DNA of 64,000 nt from positions 312,609 to 376,608 of the forward strand of contig BCIM01000005.1 of NCBI GenBank assembly GCA_039545315.1, in the 5' to 3' direction. This DNA comes from Kondoa malvinella. Lineage: Eukaryota; Basidiomycota; Agaricostilbomycetes; Agaricostilbales; Kondoaceae. Under the pieces are notes generated by a model. The model searched no databases and had not been told where the DNA came from. It worked only from the letters and a program-made list of their open reading frames with translations. Shown here piece after piece: positions 10,905 to 22,164 of this stretch; within the stretch, counting starts at the first letter, position 1, and every line of letters begins with the position of its first letter. Made by a program: the position numbers and the translations under genes.

Positions 10905-10983
10905 ATGGATACTCCTTTGTAGATAGTGATTGGGGGTATTATATGCACGCTCTCATTGTCCCTTGTACCGAAAATAAATACCC

Positions 10984-12120
10984 TTACAGATAGAATGCGA
11001 AAAGCCCTAGTATCAATGATGCCCATATTGCTGGTTTGAGAATTGTTGAGGACGACTGCAACGAGGCTGCTAGTGCGAAGTCCGGTCCGCCTCATCATAC
11101 AATCAGTTTGCTTTGGCAATAGCAGGGAGACAAGCTCACATTCACGATTCACTCGCGTTTGGGCATCGCGGTAGGTCTCACTTATGGCCAGCTGAGGGTC
11201 AACAGCGTATGAGCTGTATATCCCCATGAGATCCTGTATCTCGCTTATCAGTCATGTTTGGACCAAGAATGCAAGCACGACATACCTTTGTACAGCTGGA
11301 TTCGCAATTCGTCTTTGTGCCCGACGGTAAAGATGTGCCCAGTGGGAGATTGCTACTTTGCCCATACCCCATCAATGTCATTCCACCGCAAGGAAATGTC
11401 GACTTACTAGAAATAGCTTGAATCTGCACTCTTTCCCGCGACCGCTTCCGGAAAACAATACGCTCCAGTTTCCTCGTTCTTCAAACACCCAACCTCCCTA
11501 TACAGATCAAAGTTTTTGAACGCCTCCAATGCTAATGCAGCCAACGCATTTCCTTCTTTCAGATCCTTCCCACACGCTTCATCCTCTTGTATCCGCGCAA
11601 CGAGTGAAGACATTGTGCTTGAACATTGTGGTGGGACATAGCATGTGCCGTTTAGGACATAAGGAAGCTGTTCTGGTTGTTTTTGAGCTTTGAAGAAGCC
11701 AGATGAAGTGTTGATCAGAAAGGAAAAGGGGCGACAATCGGTAAATTCTGGCGAAGAAAGGCTATAGAGCGGTATTAGCTTGAAGACACAGGCAGTAGGG
11801 ATGACATACAATTGGGTAAAGAAGCTAGGACACGAGACAGAAGAGAAATTCGTGCTCAGGATCCTATCGAATGCCTCGGGGAACTCCCAATTCGGGTCTG
11901 CAAGCGTTGGGTCGACTATCTCGCTTGCATTTGCTGTTGCTGCTGCTGATGGCCTGGCTGTCGATGGCCTTGCTGACACAGATGAAGGAAAGGTAGCTAA
12001 TGTAGGTGAAGCGGCTGGTGAGCTGGCTGCAGAATCGATCGCTTGACGAGGTGAAAGCGGTGCAGCGGCTGAAATCAACGGTAGCGAGAAAGCAGACAGG
12101 CAAAGGAACGAGGTTCTCAT
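10984..12120 (-). CDS. Secreted, probably GPI-anchored cell-surface protein of unknown function
   Basis: No enzyme family is recognised. The N terminus MRTSFLCLSAFSLPLISAAA is a clear signal peptide. An Ala/Ser/Pro/Thr linker follows (probably O-glycosylated), then a conserved-looking cysteine domain from about residue 75: FDRILSTNFSSVSCPSFFTQ, FTDCRPFSFLINTSSGFF, GTCYVPPQCSS, DEACG and GCLKNEETGAYC. After introns it continues YNLPLGTSLPSGTKTNCESSC and DLMGIYSSYA. Using the GTGAGC donor in the next exon, the protein ends SASLQSSSTILKPAIWASLI followed by LGLFAFYL, a typical GPI-attachment signal. The domain pattern recalls uncharacterised GPI proteins common in basidiomycetes. Location is inferred as plasma membrane or wall. 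Confidence 0.7.
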
Positions 12121-12915
12121 ACAGATCCTCTTGAATAGTAATTTGTATAGGAATATTCGCGGTATTGAGCTTTGGCGGCAAAAGGGATGCCTTTGTTGTC
12201 TTTTTTTCTCTTGTGGTGTTTAAATGAGTGTGGGGAGTTGGACAGGCAGACAAAGCAGAGAGACGAGTAATGGACGCTACCGAGTAAGGCGCATACAGGG
12301 CGTATTCTTGAGTTAGGCTGTTCGAGAGAAGAAGAAAGAATCAATGCACGGTCCGCCGATCGGTCGGGACTTCTGCTGCAATCTGCGCATTTCGTGTAGG
12401 CTCTGACAGTTCTATGTATACAGCAATGCTCGCGGTAAAGTCCTAGAGGATCTGACAAGTCTTCAGACGCCGCCAATTCAGCAGAAAAACAAAACATCAC
12501 ATCAGCAAATTGAAGACGCGTTGAAAAGGCATGCGGCGTTTGTGAACTTCGGACGGATGGAAGCCCAATGCAAGATCGCTGACCCAAAGCTCTCAACGCG
12601 GCTTTGCGACTTGTCCATCGCTCGACCGACAATCTAGTATGTTTCAAAGAATCGGTACCGAATGCTCTACGATGCATAACTATACTGACAAATTAAGACG
12701 AAGTAGACACCACAAGGAGGCACATGAGCGCGACCAAACAAAAAGCCTGCAAAATGGGAGCTATCAGCATCGACAAGCGCCGTACAGGAGGAGAAAACTG
12801 ACCACAACCCTCCAAGGCTCATGTATCTTGCCTTCTTTCCTCGTGTGGATCAACGGAAATAGGCTGAGCAGCAAGATTCAGTGGATATCACTAAAGTCTT
12901 GACCAGGAGCACCCA
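12121..12915. other. Intergenic stretch, no gene supported
   Basis: About 795 bases upstream of the GPI-protein gene. A 186-codon open frame runs on the minus strand (12117-12677), but it overlaps the promoter of the GPI gene, has no domain and is Arg/Ser/Cys-rich like translated non-coding DNA. One ACGCGT occurs near 12516. Nothing else recognised. Confidence 0.4.
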
Positions 12916-13518
12916 CTAGTAGTCTCGATTGCCGTAAGGCTGCGGGGGCGTAAGCCAAGACATAAGCGAGATGACATTACTACAGAGCTGCGCAACTTAC
13001 ACCAACATCGTCCTCACTGCCTGTTCGCAGCCTATTTTCAGCTTATGCTGCACAATAGAGTAGCGTGACTTACCATCATCATACTGCGGATCTGAAAGCC
13101 GAGGATCTCCACCCTTATACCCCTCCGGCACAGGCTGTTTCCGTTCTATCGCAAACCCATTCAACACTTTCTCGGGGTAATTGCCATAATTCTTCTTCTT
13201 TTCGCCCTTTTCCAACACATCAGCTCGACGGAAGCGCTTATGCTTTTCGTTCTCGACGTATGCAAGCGCAGCAGTGTCTCGTATATGCGAGTCGTATAGA
13301 TTGGTCATTACCGACCGCGTGTTTGGACGTAAGTGAGAATCAGAAGTTCGCTTCTTATCCTGATGTTCGAGCAAGTCTACTGATTCGGCACCATGGTGAC
13401 CATGCGAGCCGCTGGGTAGATTACGCGTCATAGCTGAGAGGTCATGCGGTTGTTCCAGTGGTTGGGCCAAAATGCCACTGAAGAGGAAAAGACAGCTGCC
13501 AATGATCAGACGCTTCAT
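12916..13518 (-). CDS. Small secreted protein with dibasic (Kex2-type) sites
   Basis: The start at 13518 gives MKRLIIGSCLFLFSGILAQP, a signal peptide. The mature part has no cysteine and is highly polar: a His/Gly patch (GSHGHHG), a basic site DKKR (about residues 54-57), a second cluster KHKRFRR (92-98), then KGEKKKNYGNYP. Two small introns near the 3' end give a short acidic end, DDGGSEDDV, and a final GPYGNRDY with stop at 12916. The total is about 163 residues. Lys-Arg sites after a signal peptide suggest processing by a Kex2-like protease, as in secreted propeptides, but no known pheromone or effector family is matched. The 3' exon structure is inferred. Confidence 0.6.
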
Positions 13519-13969
13519 GCTTGATTGCGCCGTTATGCGAAGAGCTGAGACTATCACAGCAGACAGAGGTCTGGAGCGAGTGTACGAGAGCAGGATAACA
13601 GGCAGAGTGGACCAGAGAAGAGAAGGCAACACTTGGCAGAATACATCCTTTGTTCATGCGAAGATCTCGTCGAAAGGCTCGATAGACGCCATACCCAGCT
13701 CAGGGATAGCATTGTAGATTTCTAGCATTATCGGCATGCAGTCAATCCAGGTGCGAACAGGTTTGAGAAGTCGTGGTGGGGAGCAACAGACAGAATTTGA
13801 GCATGACAGCAACGGGAGCAAGGGTAGAAGTACAACAACATCGCACTCCGGCGAGGCCTCTTTCCAGCGTCCCAAACAAAGACGAAAATGAAGCTATTAC
13901 AACCCGACCCGCGAGATAAAATTGACTACTATCGACACTTGATTGACACTCGCCAACTTGCTGTCAGAC
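13519..13969. other. Intergenic stretch, no gene supported
   Basis: About 450 bases between two minus-strand genes, holding the promoter of the small secreted protein and the 3' UTR of the upstream gene. A 73-codon minus-strand frame at 13654-13875 has no motif. Confidence 0.4.
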
Positions 13970-15077
13970 CTATAATTTGACGAGCTGAAGAGAAAGCGCA
14001 GCATGATCGGCTGGTACAGGCGTGCTCTCCGGGAAAGCGTCTGTGTCGCCATTGCCTGAGAATTGTGTTCCAGGGTAAAAGACGGTGTTGAGGTTGGTAG
14101 CCAGTTGAAGTTTTGTGTTTTGGTAATAAGGAGTGAGGAAACCAGTTTCGGTATCGATGGACCAGACATTTGCAACAGTGCTGACTGGCGCCATCCAGTA
14201 TGGAACGCCAGGGTTTTCGGACTGTTCGAAACCGATCCATGGTTTGGGATCATTTTCGCTAGCATAGAGAGCGAGGTAGTCCGAAAGAGCAAAGCTGTAG
14301 TGGTACGTCAGTACATTCGATTCTATAAGAGATCAAGACATACAGAGTTGTCTCAGAGATTTCTTGCCCGTCTGGACTGATGATCTGCGCTTGCAATGGA
14401 ACAGCTCCTTCGGCACTGCCATCTTCGCTCCCTTCCGTTGCGTACACAACATCTGCGACCACAATATTTGTGATTGTGCCATTTGGATAGACAGCTTGGA
14501 CCCTGCCAATATCGCCTGGAATGCGATCTCAGGCTAGTCCAATGATGCACCAGGAATGAGACTGACCATTCATCCACATTGCATCCCCTGAAGGTAGCCC
14601 AGGTGTAGGAGATGCCTGTTGTCGGCGAACGCGTGTAGCTTTCGGCGCAAATTCATCTTGCTCGAGCTGGATTGGTCCCTCTACCAACAGTATCCTGGTA
14701 AGCTTCGATTGGATCGCAGTAGAGGATTAACTGACCATAATCATCTATCGATCTTTTGCCAAATGGAACAGCTGCGAGACGCGTGAGATTGATCACCTTG
14801 GTTTGACGCGACTGACCTTTTGCCCTCTTTGCAACCACAGGCTTAAATCCTTGTGCACCAGACACTGCCATCAACTGTATTAGTACACGAGTATTGGCCG
14901 CAAAATGGCTTGATACTCACATTGACGCGCGACAACATCGCCAAACGAAGAATCATTCTCCGCTTCGTGGATCTGCGACCGGGGATCTATGTTGACTTTT
15001 TGTGCAGCTTGTCTGGCGGCGTGTAGGTGATGATGACCAGCATGATGACCGAGGCCGGAATTGAGGTGAAGTGACAT
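13970..15077 (-). CDS. Conserved-looking protein of unknown function
   Basis: Five or so exons give a protein of about 300 residues. The N terminus MSLHLNSGLGHHAGHHHLHA is His-rich with no signal peptide. A Lys/Arg-rich block follows (VVAKRAKGQSRQTKVINLTR), then EGPIQLEQDEFAPKATRVRR. A beta-rich C-terminal domain reads MWMNGDIGRVQAVYPNGTIT, VVADVVYATEG, then WIGFEQSENPGVPYWMAPVS, VANVWSIDTETGFLTPYYQN and LNTVFYPGTQFSG. The stop is at 13970. Regular Trp/Gly/Tyr spacing suggests a folded all-beta domain, but I cannot name the family. It is the third of three minus-strand genes without clear homologues. Confidence 0.6.
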
Positions 15078-15708
15078 GGCTTGACAAAGTAGGTGTTTGG
15101 TTCGAACGAGTGGTATTGCTTGTAATAAGAGGACAGGTATTGTTATTCGCGCGTCAAGCGGGAATGTGTATGGTTTGAGAAGAAGAGGGATATGAAAAGG
15201 GCTCGGCGGTAGATGTTTAACGGTCCTTGCCGATCATTCGAGCGGATGAAAAAAGATGCCGGCCTGACGTTGGGATCGGCAACATATGCCCTGTGGATCT
15301 CGTTAACGAGATCGTGAGGCAGGTGATAAAGAAGGAGAATGATGTGCGAAGATGAATACGTGAAATTAGGACGCGTGAACGCGCATGCGATCTGTGCAGG
15401 TGACGAATATCACCTGCATACAAGTATGGCTAGAGTGGCAGTGGCAGCTGGATAGCAGTAGCATCATCTGGTCATCCTGGCACCTGGACCATTCGAAGGC
15501 TAGCTTGCGAGTAGACTGTCTGCCACCGAGCGCGAATGCAACAGGAATTGGACAAAGCAGCACTAGTAGATTTGAGAAAGACTCTGATAGCTACTGTGGG
15601 ATGTCATACAGCTCTGTCTGCTGGCATAGCAAGCCATGAGGTCCAGCAAGAGATTTGCTCTTTTTTTCGTCAAAGTATTGTTTGGAGAGCATCCAATATA
15701 CCAAAAGC
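15078..15708. promoter_or_regulatory. Divergent intergenic region upstream of UTP22
   Basis: About 630 bases between the divergent starts of the orphan gene and UTP22. It contains ACGCGT at about 15371 followed closely by ACGCGC. No gene is seen; short open frames on both strands lack motifs. Confidence 0.35.
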
Positions 15709-18700
15709 ATGGTAAAGCGGCCTTCGAAAGGCGCTAATGGAGATACCAGAGCAGTCAAGAAGCTGAAATTAGCAAGCGAAGAGTCTGAAAATGACAATGC
15801 GTTCGATTCTGGAGACGATTTGCTCGCTCGAGCTATGCAAATGCAGCAAGACGATCTAGATGACGACGATGATGATGACAGCGAGGTTGGGAGCGACTTG
15901 AGCTCTGAAGAGCAGGATGAAATTATGGGAGAGGCAGCGAGTGAACTGGAACAAGCGATAGACGAAGAAAAGCAAGCAGACGATGATGGCGGCGAATGGA
16001 CTACTGTTGGCCCTTCCAAGACTCTTAGCAATGTCAAAGAAAACAAAAAGTCTCTGCTGCAGCGAGCACAGTCGCCAGATGCCCTGCCAGTCAAAATTGC
16101 ACCAAACATGAAGTTCCTTGCAGAAGTTCACATCAACTCTTTACGATTACCTTCAGCTTCGTCCAGCAAGCTCAAATCTCTAAATCATGTTCTCGATGAA
16201 TTGCGCGCCGTCATTACAAAGCTGCCTTCGCTTGAACCCGCTTCAGTGACTGATGCCATGAAGAGGATGCAGAAACGCGGTGTCGCTGTACCATTTCCTT
16301 CTCCTCACCCTGCTCAAGATGTCCAATGGAAGCTAGCCTTCTCGCCTCCTGTGCGAATCACTCCTGTTGGTAGTTGGCCTCTGGCCGCTGGAGCCAAACC
16401 GTCTGCTGGGTCGACATGGACTGCTGATCTAGCTATAGAGATGCCTTCTGTTCGTCTCTCATGTCGCGACAGTTTAACCTTGGCTGATTCAAGTATAGAC
16501 GCTGTTCCAAGAGAAAGACATTAAAGACTTTCGCTACCACCACAAACGAGCTTTCTATCTCGCCGCCATAGCGGCAGGCATCAAAGAGTCATCCCTTCCT
16601 GTCGATCTTTCCTTCTCTCATCTGGAAGGTGACGAACGTCGACCCTACTTACAGATATCGTCTCGCTCAGATGGATCAGAGCACGACTTTACATCACGCA
16701 AATGCATCATCCGCCTCATCCCTACTATATCGCTCGCTGACACGCCCTTTGTACTACACAAACTTCAGCCGAACCGGAACAACCTACGCACTTCCCTACT
16801 TTCCGTCAACTTACCCCCAACTCCAGACTATAACGCCAGTATCCTCAAGGATACCCTATACACACAGCAACAGACTTATGTCTCCCGCACAGCTCGAACC
16901 TCGCCTTCCTTCCCTGACGCTTGTGTATTACTCCAGGCTTGGGCCAGACAGAGAAATTTGCCTAATATCGATAAATTGCTCATGTTTATTTTGGCGTATT
17001 TGTTGAATGGGAGTAATATGAAGAAGAAAGGTGTTTTGCCTGTTGGAGCGAATGCTTGGATGCTGTTCAGAGGGGTGATTGAGTTTTTGGGTGAGTGAAA
17101 GCAAAAGTCGTGGGATGAAGCTGACGCGTTGACTAGCGAGACATGATTTTGCGCAGACGCCTTTGGTGATTAGAGGAGAGTTGGCGGATGCTTCACATGT
17201 CAGTGGCGACTTCTTTCGCGTGGCATCATGCTGAATGGGAGCCAACCCGACAGTTCGATCTCGAAGCCTTCCGCTCTGCTTCTTCCGCCATCTTTCTCGA
17301 CCCTACTGGACTCGTCAACCTCGTCGCTGACTTCTCATCATCTTTCCTGTCGGTCGTGAGTCGACATATCCAGCTTGAGACTGGAGCTAATGCAACAACA
17401 GATCCGCTTCGAAAGCGTCAACACCCTCACCGCCGTATCGAATGATCCCGCAGAAGGCTTTAAATCTACCTTCAAGCCTTTGGTGAACCTCGATGCGCTA
17501 CAGTACGACGCCAGCGCTACAATCGTTGTCTCGCCGTCCGATATTGCAGAGCGGAAAGAGCTTCTCTCCCTCGAACCCATCCGCGTGGACCAATACTTGA
17601 AGTTGATACAAACTACACTGACACAAGCTCTCGGCACGCGAGCGAAAGCGATCTCCCTTACTCAGTCTTCACCCGCAAGATCCTGGTCCATGTCTGCCAA
17701 ATCATCAAGTAGTGCGATTGAGCTCCAGGTCGGTATTTACTTAGACCAAGGCGAAGCTGGTAGACTAGTCGATCATGGCCCAAATGCCGAAGATGAAGAA
17801 GCATGTAAAGCTTTTCGTTTGTTCTGGGGCAAGAAGTCGGAAATGCGTCGATTCAAAGACGGTCGAATTACCGAAAGCGTTGTCTGGGATGCAGACACTC
17901 CTCTAGCTCGTTCGACTATTGTCGGACAGATTATTCAGTATATTCTCAAAGAACACTTTAAGCTGGACGAAGAGAATGTCAAGGTGTTTGTTGGCGCTTT
18001 CAATTCCTTCATCTCGGAGTCGCTTGTCACGCGGAAGACGCTTTATCAATCTGATCCAAGTGTCAAGAGTTTTGGAGGGATAATGGAAGCTTTCGAAGGT
18101 CTCAGTGGGACTCTGCGTGGCCTGGAAGGTCTGCCATTGGCTTTGAAGAATGTTTCTGCTTCCTCAGAAATGCTGCGGTATACCTCTACCTTCGTACCTG
18201 GTTCAAGAAAGACAAAACAATACTTCCAGCTTCCCGAAACGACGCGCTTCGTCCCTATGGCCGATATTGTGCTCACTTTCGAAACGTCCGGCCACTGGCC
18301 AGATCACCTCGAAGCAGTGCAGAAGATCAAGGCTGCTTTCTTGCAGCGTATCGCCGATCTACTGATGGAAAGGATCACTTATTCCCAATGCAACCTCGCT
18401 TTTGATCTCGACACCTCACATCAAAGTGACAACGTCGCCCTCGAGATACTCTTACCCAGTGGCTATGCTTTCCGAGCTAGGGTTTACCACGAACGCGAAC
18501 GTACTCTACTGTCACAACTGCCAACGAACACTCCTGCCGAAATCCACCAAGTCCAAGAAATGCTCAAGCAACACACCACTCGATTTGTCGCTAAACCCAA
18601 ACATCACTCTGCCATCTCAGCTTTACAGAACGCTTTCCCAGCTTTAGGAACAGCCATCCGAATAACGAAACGTTGGTTCCGGGCCCATTTACTCTCACCA

Positions 18701-19636
18701 CACATCACACCGGAGATGATTGAATTGTTCTGCGTCGCTGCTTTCCTCGATCCGACCACTCCTTTGCCTGTACCTACTACCGCTGCATCTGGATTTACGC
18801 GGACGTTGGCATTGCTTGCGGGCTGGTCATGGCGTGAAGAACCTTTGCTCGTCGCTCTGTACACAGCTGTAGGAGGCGATGTGGAACTAGGCAAGAGGCG
18901 AGCCGTGTTTCCCTTGGATAAAGAAGCGAGGGCGAGACAGACGTTCGCACAGACGAGAAAGAATGACCCTACGATTGCGAGAGGTGGAGCAATGTATGTT
19001 GCTACAGAAGAAGATCTGGGTGGAAAAGCTTGGGGTTGGGAGAGTCCTGGTCCGATGATCGCTGCGAGGATTGGAGCGATAGCGGAAGCCAGTCTCTCTG
19101 CTCTTCAATCTGGCTTGTCTGGTGAAAACGATGTCGAAGTGAGTGCTTGCTATGTACATTTGATGTGTTATGCTGATTAACAATTCTAGACGATTTTCCG
19201 TACACCTTTGACCGACTTTGACTTCGTCATTCGCTTGAACCCAACCCGATTGACGCGCTACCACGAATCCCTTTCCGCTGATCCAGCTATCTTATCACTC
19301 AAACCGGCAGTTGACAAGCTCGCTTCTGTTACTCCTTCACCAGCTATCTCACTCGGCTACGATCCCGCTTCTGCCCTTGTCGGCGAATTACAGAAATTGC
19401 TAGGCGATACCACTGTTCTGTTCCATGACTTGCATGGTGGTGACGTGATAGCTGGACTCTTCAATCCTGAGTTGGACAAAGCTCGAGAATGGCATGTTGG
19501 TCCTTTGACGCAAGCTGTTGAATTGGTTGCCGTCGAAGAAAAGAAGAAGCGTAAAGTCAAGATTGATCAAGCTGGCGTGTTGGGCCAGATCAAGCGATTC
19601 GCAGGGAATTATATCGAGTCTGTAGAGATGCAATAG
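15709..19636 (+). CDS. UTP22: U3 snoRNP protein UTP22 (Nrap family)
   Basis: Nucleolar component of the small-subunit processome needed for 18S rRNA maturation; Nrap proteins have a nucleotidyltransferase-like fold without known catalysis. Start at 15709: MVKRPSKGANGDTRAVKKLK, then a long acidic stretch (DDDDDDDSEVGSDLSSEEQD). The Nrap domain starts around FLAEVHINSLRLPS. GTTCGT donor at 16450 splices to TLFQEKDIKDFRYHHKRAFY. Later blocks are LLQAWARQRNLPNI, a long exon with SEMRRFKDGRITESVVWD, SAISALQNAFPALGTAIRIT and AHLLSPHITPEMIELFC. The last exon has NPTRLTRYHESLSADPA, LFHDLHGGDVIAGLF and ends YIESVEMQ. Length (about 1,150 residues) matches the family. It is convergent with PSF1, with 42 bases between stops. 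Confidence 0.92.
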
Positions 19637-19678
19637 AGGAGTCAATCGCGGTTATGTCATGCCAATTTGTCGACCGAC

Positions 19679-20305
19679 CTAGTTGACTACTTCGAGATAA
19701 CAGCCGAGTATAAGACGCTCCACATCAGGCCGGCGTACATAGACCAGACTGTCTTTGGTGAAAGACACAGTGCCCCATTCCGTTTCGACCTCACCAATAT
19801 CCTTCAACACCCGCACTTGCACAAACAACGCTTTAGGCGGTCTACCCATGACGGGGGACGTGAGATCAAGGTTGATAGCTGAATAGACTGATTTATAATC
19901 GATGCTGAGTTTGGCATAACCGCGCAAGAAGTCGACTTCAGCAGGCGTCATGTTCTTTCTTTCCTCGCTTTCGTTGCCCAACACAGAGCTGACTTGTCCA
20001 CCTGCACTCCAGAATAAATCTTGTAGCTTCTCCCTTCGTTGCGTGTGATAAATCAACAGCGCTCGTTTGTCCCTACGCATAGACAAGGCAGACACGAGCA
20101 AGCCGCAGATAGCGCCTTTATCAGATTCTATCTGACTGAAAACTTGCTGGCCTGCAGTGAGAGCTTCTTGTAAAGACCGCGTTTCTCGAGCGAGCGAGCG
20201 GACAGTCGCGTCTGCATAAGGTCGAAGGAGATTCGTTTGTTGCGCGCGTAGTGTGTCGTTCACTAGGGTGTTGGCTAGATCACCTAGACCAGAGGTGTTC
20301 GCCAT
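19679..20305 (-). CDS. PSF1: DNA replication complex GINS protein PSF1
   Basis: Subunit of GINS, which joins Cdc45 and Mcm2-7 to form the replicative helicase. Single exon of about 208 residues from the second Met (MANTSGLGDLANTLVNDTLR); the upstream Met at 20377 lacks homology to the family start. Recognisable blocks: LPRxYADATVR-like RPYADATVRSL, KRALLIYHTQRREKLQDLFW, the linker MTPAEVDFLRGYAKLSIDYK and the C-terminal B domain LFVQVRVLKDIGEVETEWGT then LVYVRRPDVERLI. PSF1 needs this B domain for helicase assembly. The promoter shared with the M50B-like gene has two CGCGTC copies 23 and 54 bases upstream. Confidence 0.93.
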   Translation of the reverse strand: MANTSGLGDLANTLVNDTLRAQQTNLLRPYADATVRSLARETRSLQEALTAGQQVFSQIESDKGAICGLLVSALSMRRDKRALLIYHTQRREKLQDLFWSAGGQVSSVLGNESEERKNMTPAEVDFLRGYAKLSIDYKSVYSAINLDLTSPVMGRPPKALFVQVRVLKDIGEVETEWGTVSFTKDSLVYVRRPDVERLILGCYLEVVN

Positions 20306-20327
20306 TCTAGTGAGAGTATCGTCGGTG

Positions 20328-20364
20328 CGCGTCAACAGATGTTGTTTGGTGAAGAACCGCGTCA
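20328..20364 (-). promoter_or_regulatory. Two MCB/E2F-like GACGCG elements upstream of PSF1
   Basis: CGCGTC on the plus strand at 20328-20333 and 20359-20364 (GACGCG on the gene strand), starting 23 and 54 bases from the PSF1 ATG. The nearer copy reads CGCGTCAAC, shared with elements upstream of the LSH-type and DPB4-like genes. MBF-type regulators bind ACGCGT-like sites in G1/S genes of yeasts; function here is inferred. Confidence 0.35.
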
Positions 20365-20474
20365 CAAGGCGAAGCAAGAGGCGGTGTGCAGGTTGGCGAG
20401 CAGCAGCCGAGTCATCAAAGATACCCTCATTGGCATTGGAATACCCGCTTCGACAGCCAGCAAGTCAAAAAGAC

Positions 20475-21942
20475 ATGGCACCGGCAGCAGTTCTTCATGC
20501 AATACATACTGCCGCGTTGCTAGCGAGGCAGGAGACCTCTGCAGATAGCACTACAACGAATGTAAGTCTCCCTCTGCGGCGCTGGTGAAGAGCTGATGAT
20601 CTGTGCGTGCAGCGACTCGCTCCTAATCATACTCAAGTAGTAACTTTATGCGTGATAGGCGCCTATGCTGTTTTCATAGCTATCGCTTGGAACGTATGTA
20701 GGGCTATCCGCTCGGCTGAAATCAAGCAGGTCTGAGCTCATTGAAACAGGGGGACTGCGGCATCTCATCTACCCCTTCAAGCTACTCACTGTAGCATTGC
20801 ATGAGTGGAGTCATGCTGCTGGTGAATTCTGTTCAGCTTAAAGATCGAAGGAAGCTAATTCATCACAGTTGGGTGCTGTACTGGAGGTGAGAGATCAACC
20901 TAACAGCCCAATCTGAGCCCAATCTGGGCTTACGGTATGTTCGCAGCAAGGATAAAGAGCATCACTATCGGTATGTCTCTCGTGTCCTGATCATAGCATT
21001 TGTTGAAAGGTCAGCAGAGCCAAACGAAGGAGGAGCGACGACAATGGCAGGAGGCGTCACTGCTCTTACACTACCAGTCAGTCCTCTCTCTCTCTCTCTC
21101 GACCTTCTGCGAAGTCTAATTCCTAGCAGGCGGGGTATCTAGGGTCGAGTCTCATCGGAGCATTACTGGTCTTTTGCGGTTTCGATACAAGAGCAGTAAG
21201 TCAATCATGACCAGTCGTGGTTTGACTGATAGTATGATAGAGCAAGATCGCTTCTATGGTATTAGCTGGCATGTTTCTAGTTTTGCTTTGGTGGGCTCGA
21301 AAAAGCTGGCTGTGCGTTTTCAGCTTTCTGTTTGTGATGAAGCTGATTAGGGTTAGGTCGATACTGGTCGTGCTACTCGCTGTTGGAGTGCTGGTCGCTG
21401 GCTGTGAGCACCTCATCTAATCGAAGACATTTCTGATGCCTGCAAAAAGGGTTCATCAAGGACTCCGAGCCGCTACGCTTCATTGTGGTAAGTCTCTCTA
21501 TCTAATCAGTGCTCCTTCTGACAGCTATCTAGTTGTTCATAGGCGTCATGAGCTGTCTTTACAGTCTGCTGGACATATGCGATGAGTACATTCATTCAGC
21601 TGGTCATTCTTGCTAGTCATCTGACCGAGCCTGGTGTTGGGCAGTCTCATCTTCCGTAAAGTCAATGAGAGCGATGCATCGGTCTTCGCAAAGGAATTTG
21701 GCGGTAGCAGGTGAGGCCCCTTCCCATCTCTCCAGCACGCGACTGATGCTGCTGATGCTGTTCAGTCAGTGCTGGGGAGTCCTCTGGCTCTTTGTCAGCT
21801 TTGTGTTCCTCAGCGGCGGGATTCTGGTGTGTCGTTCTTCGTAGTATTTGACTCTACTGAGTGGTTGCAGGCGGGTCTGGCAGTGTTCAAGGATAGTTTC
21901 GATGAGCAGGCGCAGGCGTCTAAAGAGTTTATACCTACATAG
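20475..21942 (+). CDS. Peptidase M50B-like multi-pass membrane protein
   Basis: At least nine short introns interrupt this gene. N terminus MAPAAVLHAIHTAALLARQE, then a hydrophobic segment VTLCVIGAYAVFIAIAWN. The key motif is LTVALHEWSHAA at about 20788-20820: HEWSH is the HExxH zinc-protease signature inside a membrane helix. It is followed by CCTGARIKSITIEPNEGGAT and MAGGVTALTLPAGYLGSSLI, the C-TGG-I-I-x2-EGG-T-GG pattern of the M50B-like family. Further helices are IGALLVFCG, SMVLAGMFLVLLWWA, VVLLAVGVLVAG, FIVLFIGVMSCLYSLWDI and LWLFVSFVFLSGGILAGLAV. The stop at 21940 follows SKEFIPT. Probably an intramembrane metalloprotease; substrate unknown. An intron carries a (CT)n run. Confidence 0.8.
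21084..21100 (+). repeat. (CT)n microsatellite in an intron
   Basis: Seventeen bases of alternating C and T, inside an intron of the M50B-like gene just after its GTCAGT donor. It is a pyrimidine run of the sort found upstream of acceptors; no other significance is seen. Confidence 0.8.
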
Positions 21943-22164
21943 CTGGGAGTTAGTGAGATGGACACTCTGTTGTAATTACGCTTGATGTCGACTGGTACAA
22001 TGGATTGTTATAGGCGACGAAGTGTGCTCACCGGTCGAAAAGAACAAGGTAGGCCATAAAGGAGACAGGCATTTCACTCAGACTCGCATATAATTCCAAT
22101 CAGTAGCTTCCCTTACAATCCATTTCTTTGAATGTACTTTTGACCCAAAATCACCTTTCGACCT

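Noticed and set aside
12117..12677. 186-codon open frame on the minus strand
   Set aside because: It overlaps the GPI-gene promoter, has no motif, and its Arg/Ser/Cys composition is typical of translated non-coding DNA.
13654..13875. 73-codon minus-strand frame between two genes
   Set aside because: Short, with no motif and no splice partner.
15371..15376. ACGCGT upstream of UTP22 as a cell-cycle site
   Set aside because: It is over 300 bases from the start and lacks the CGTCAAC flank. ACGCGT occurs at about the random rate in the window.
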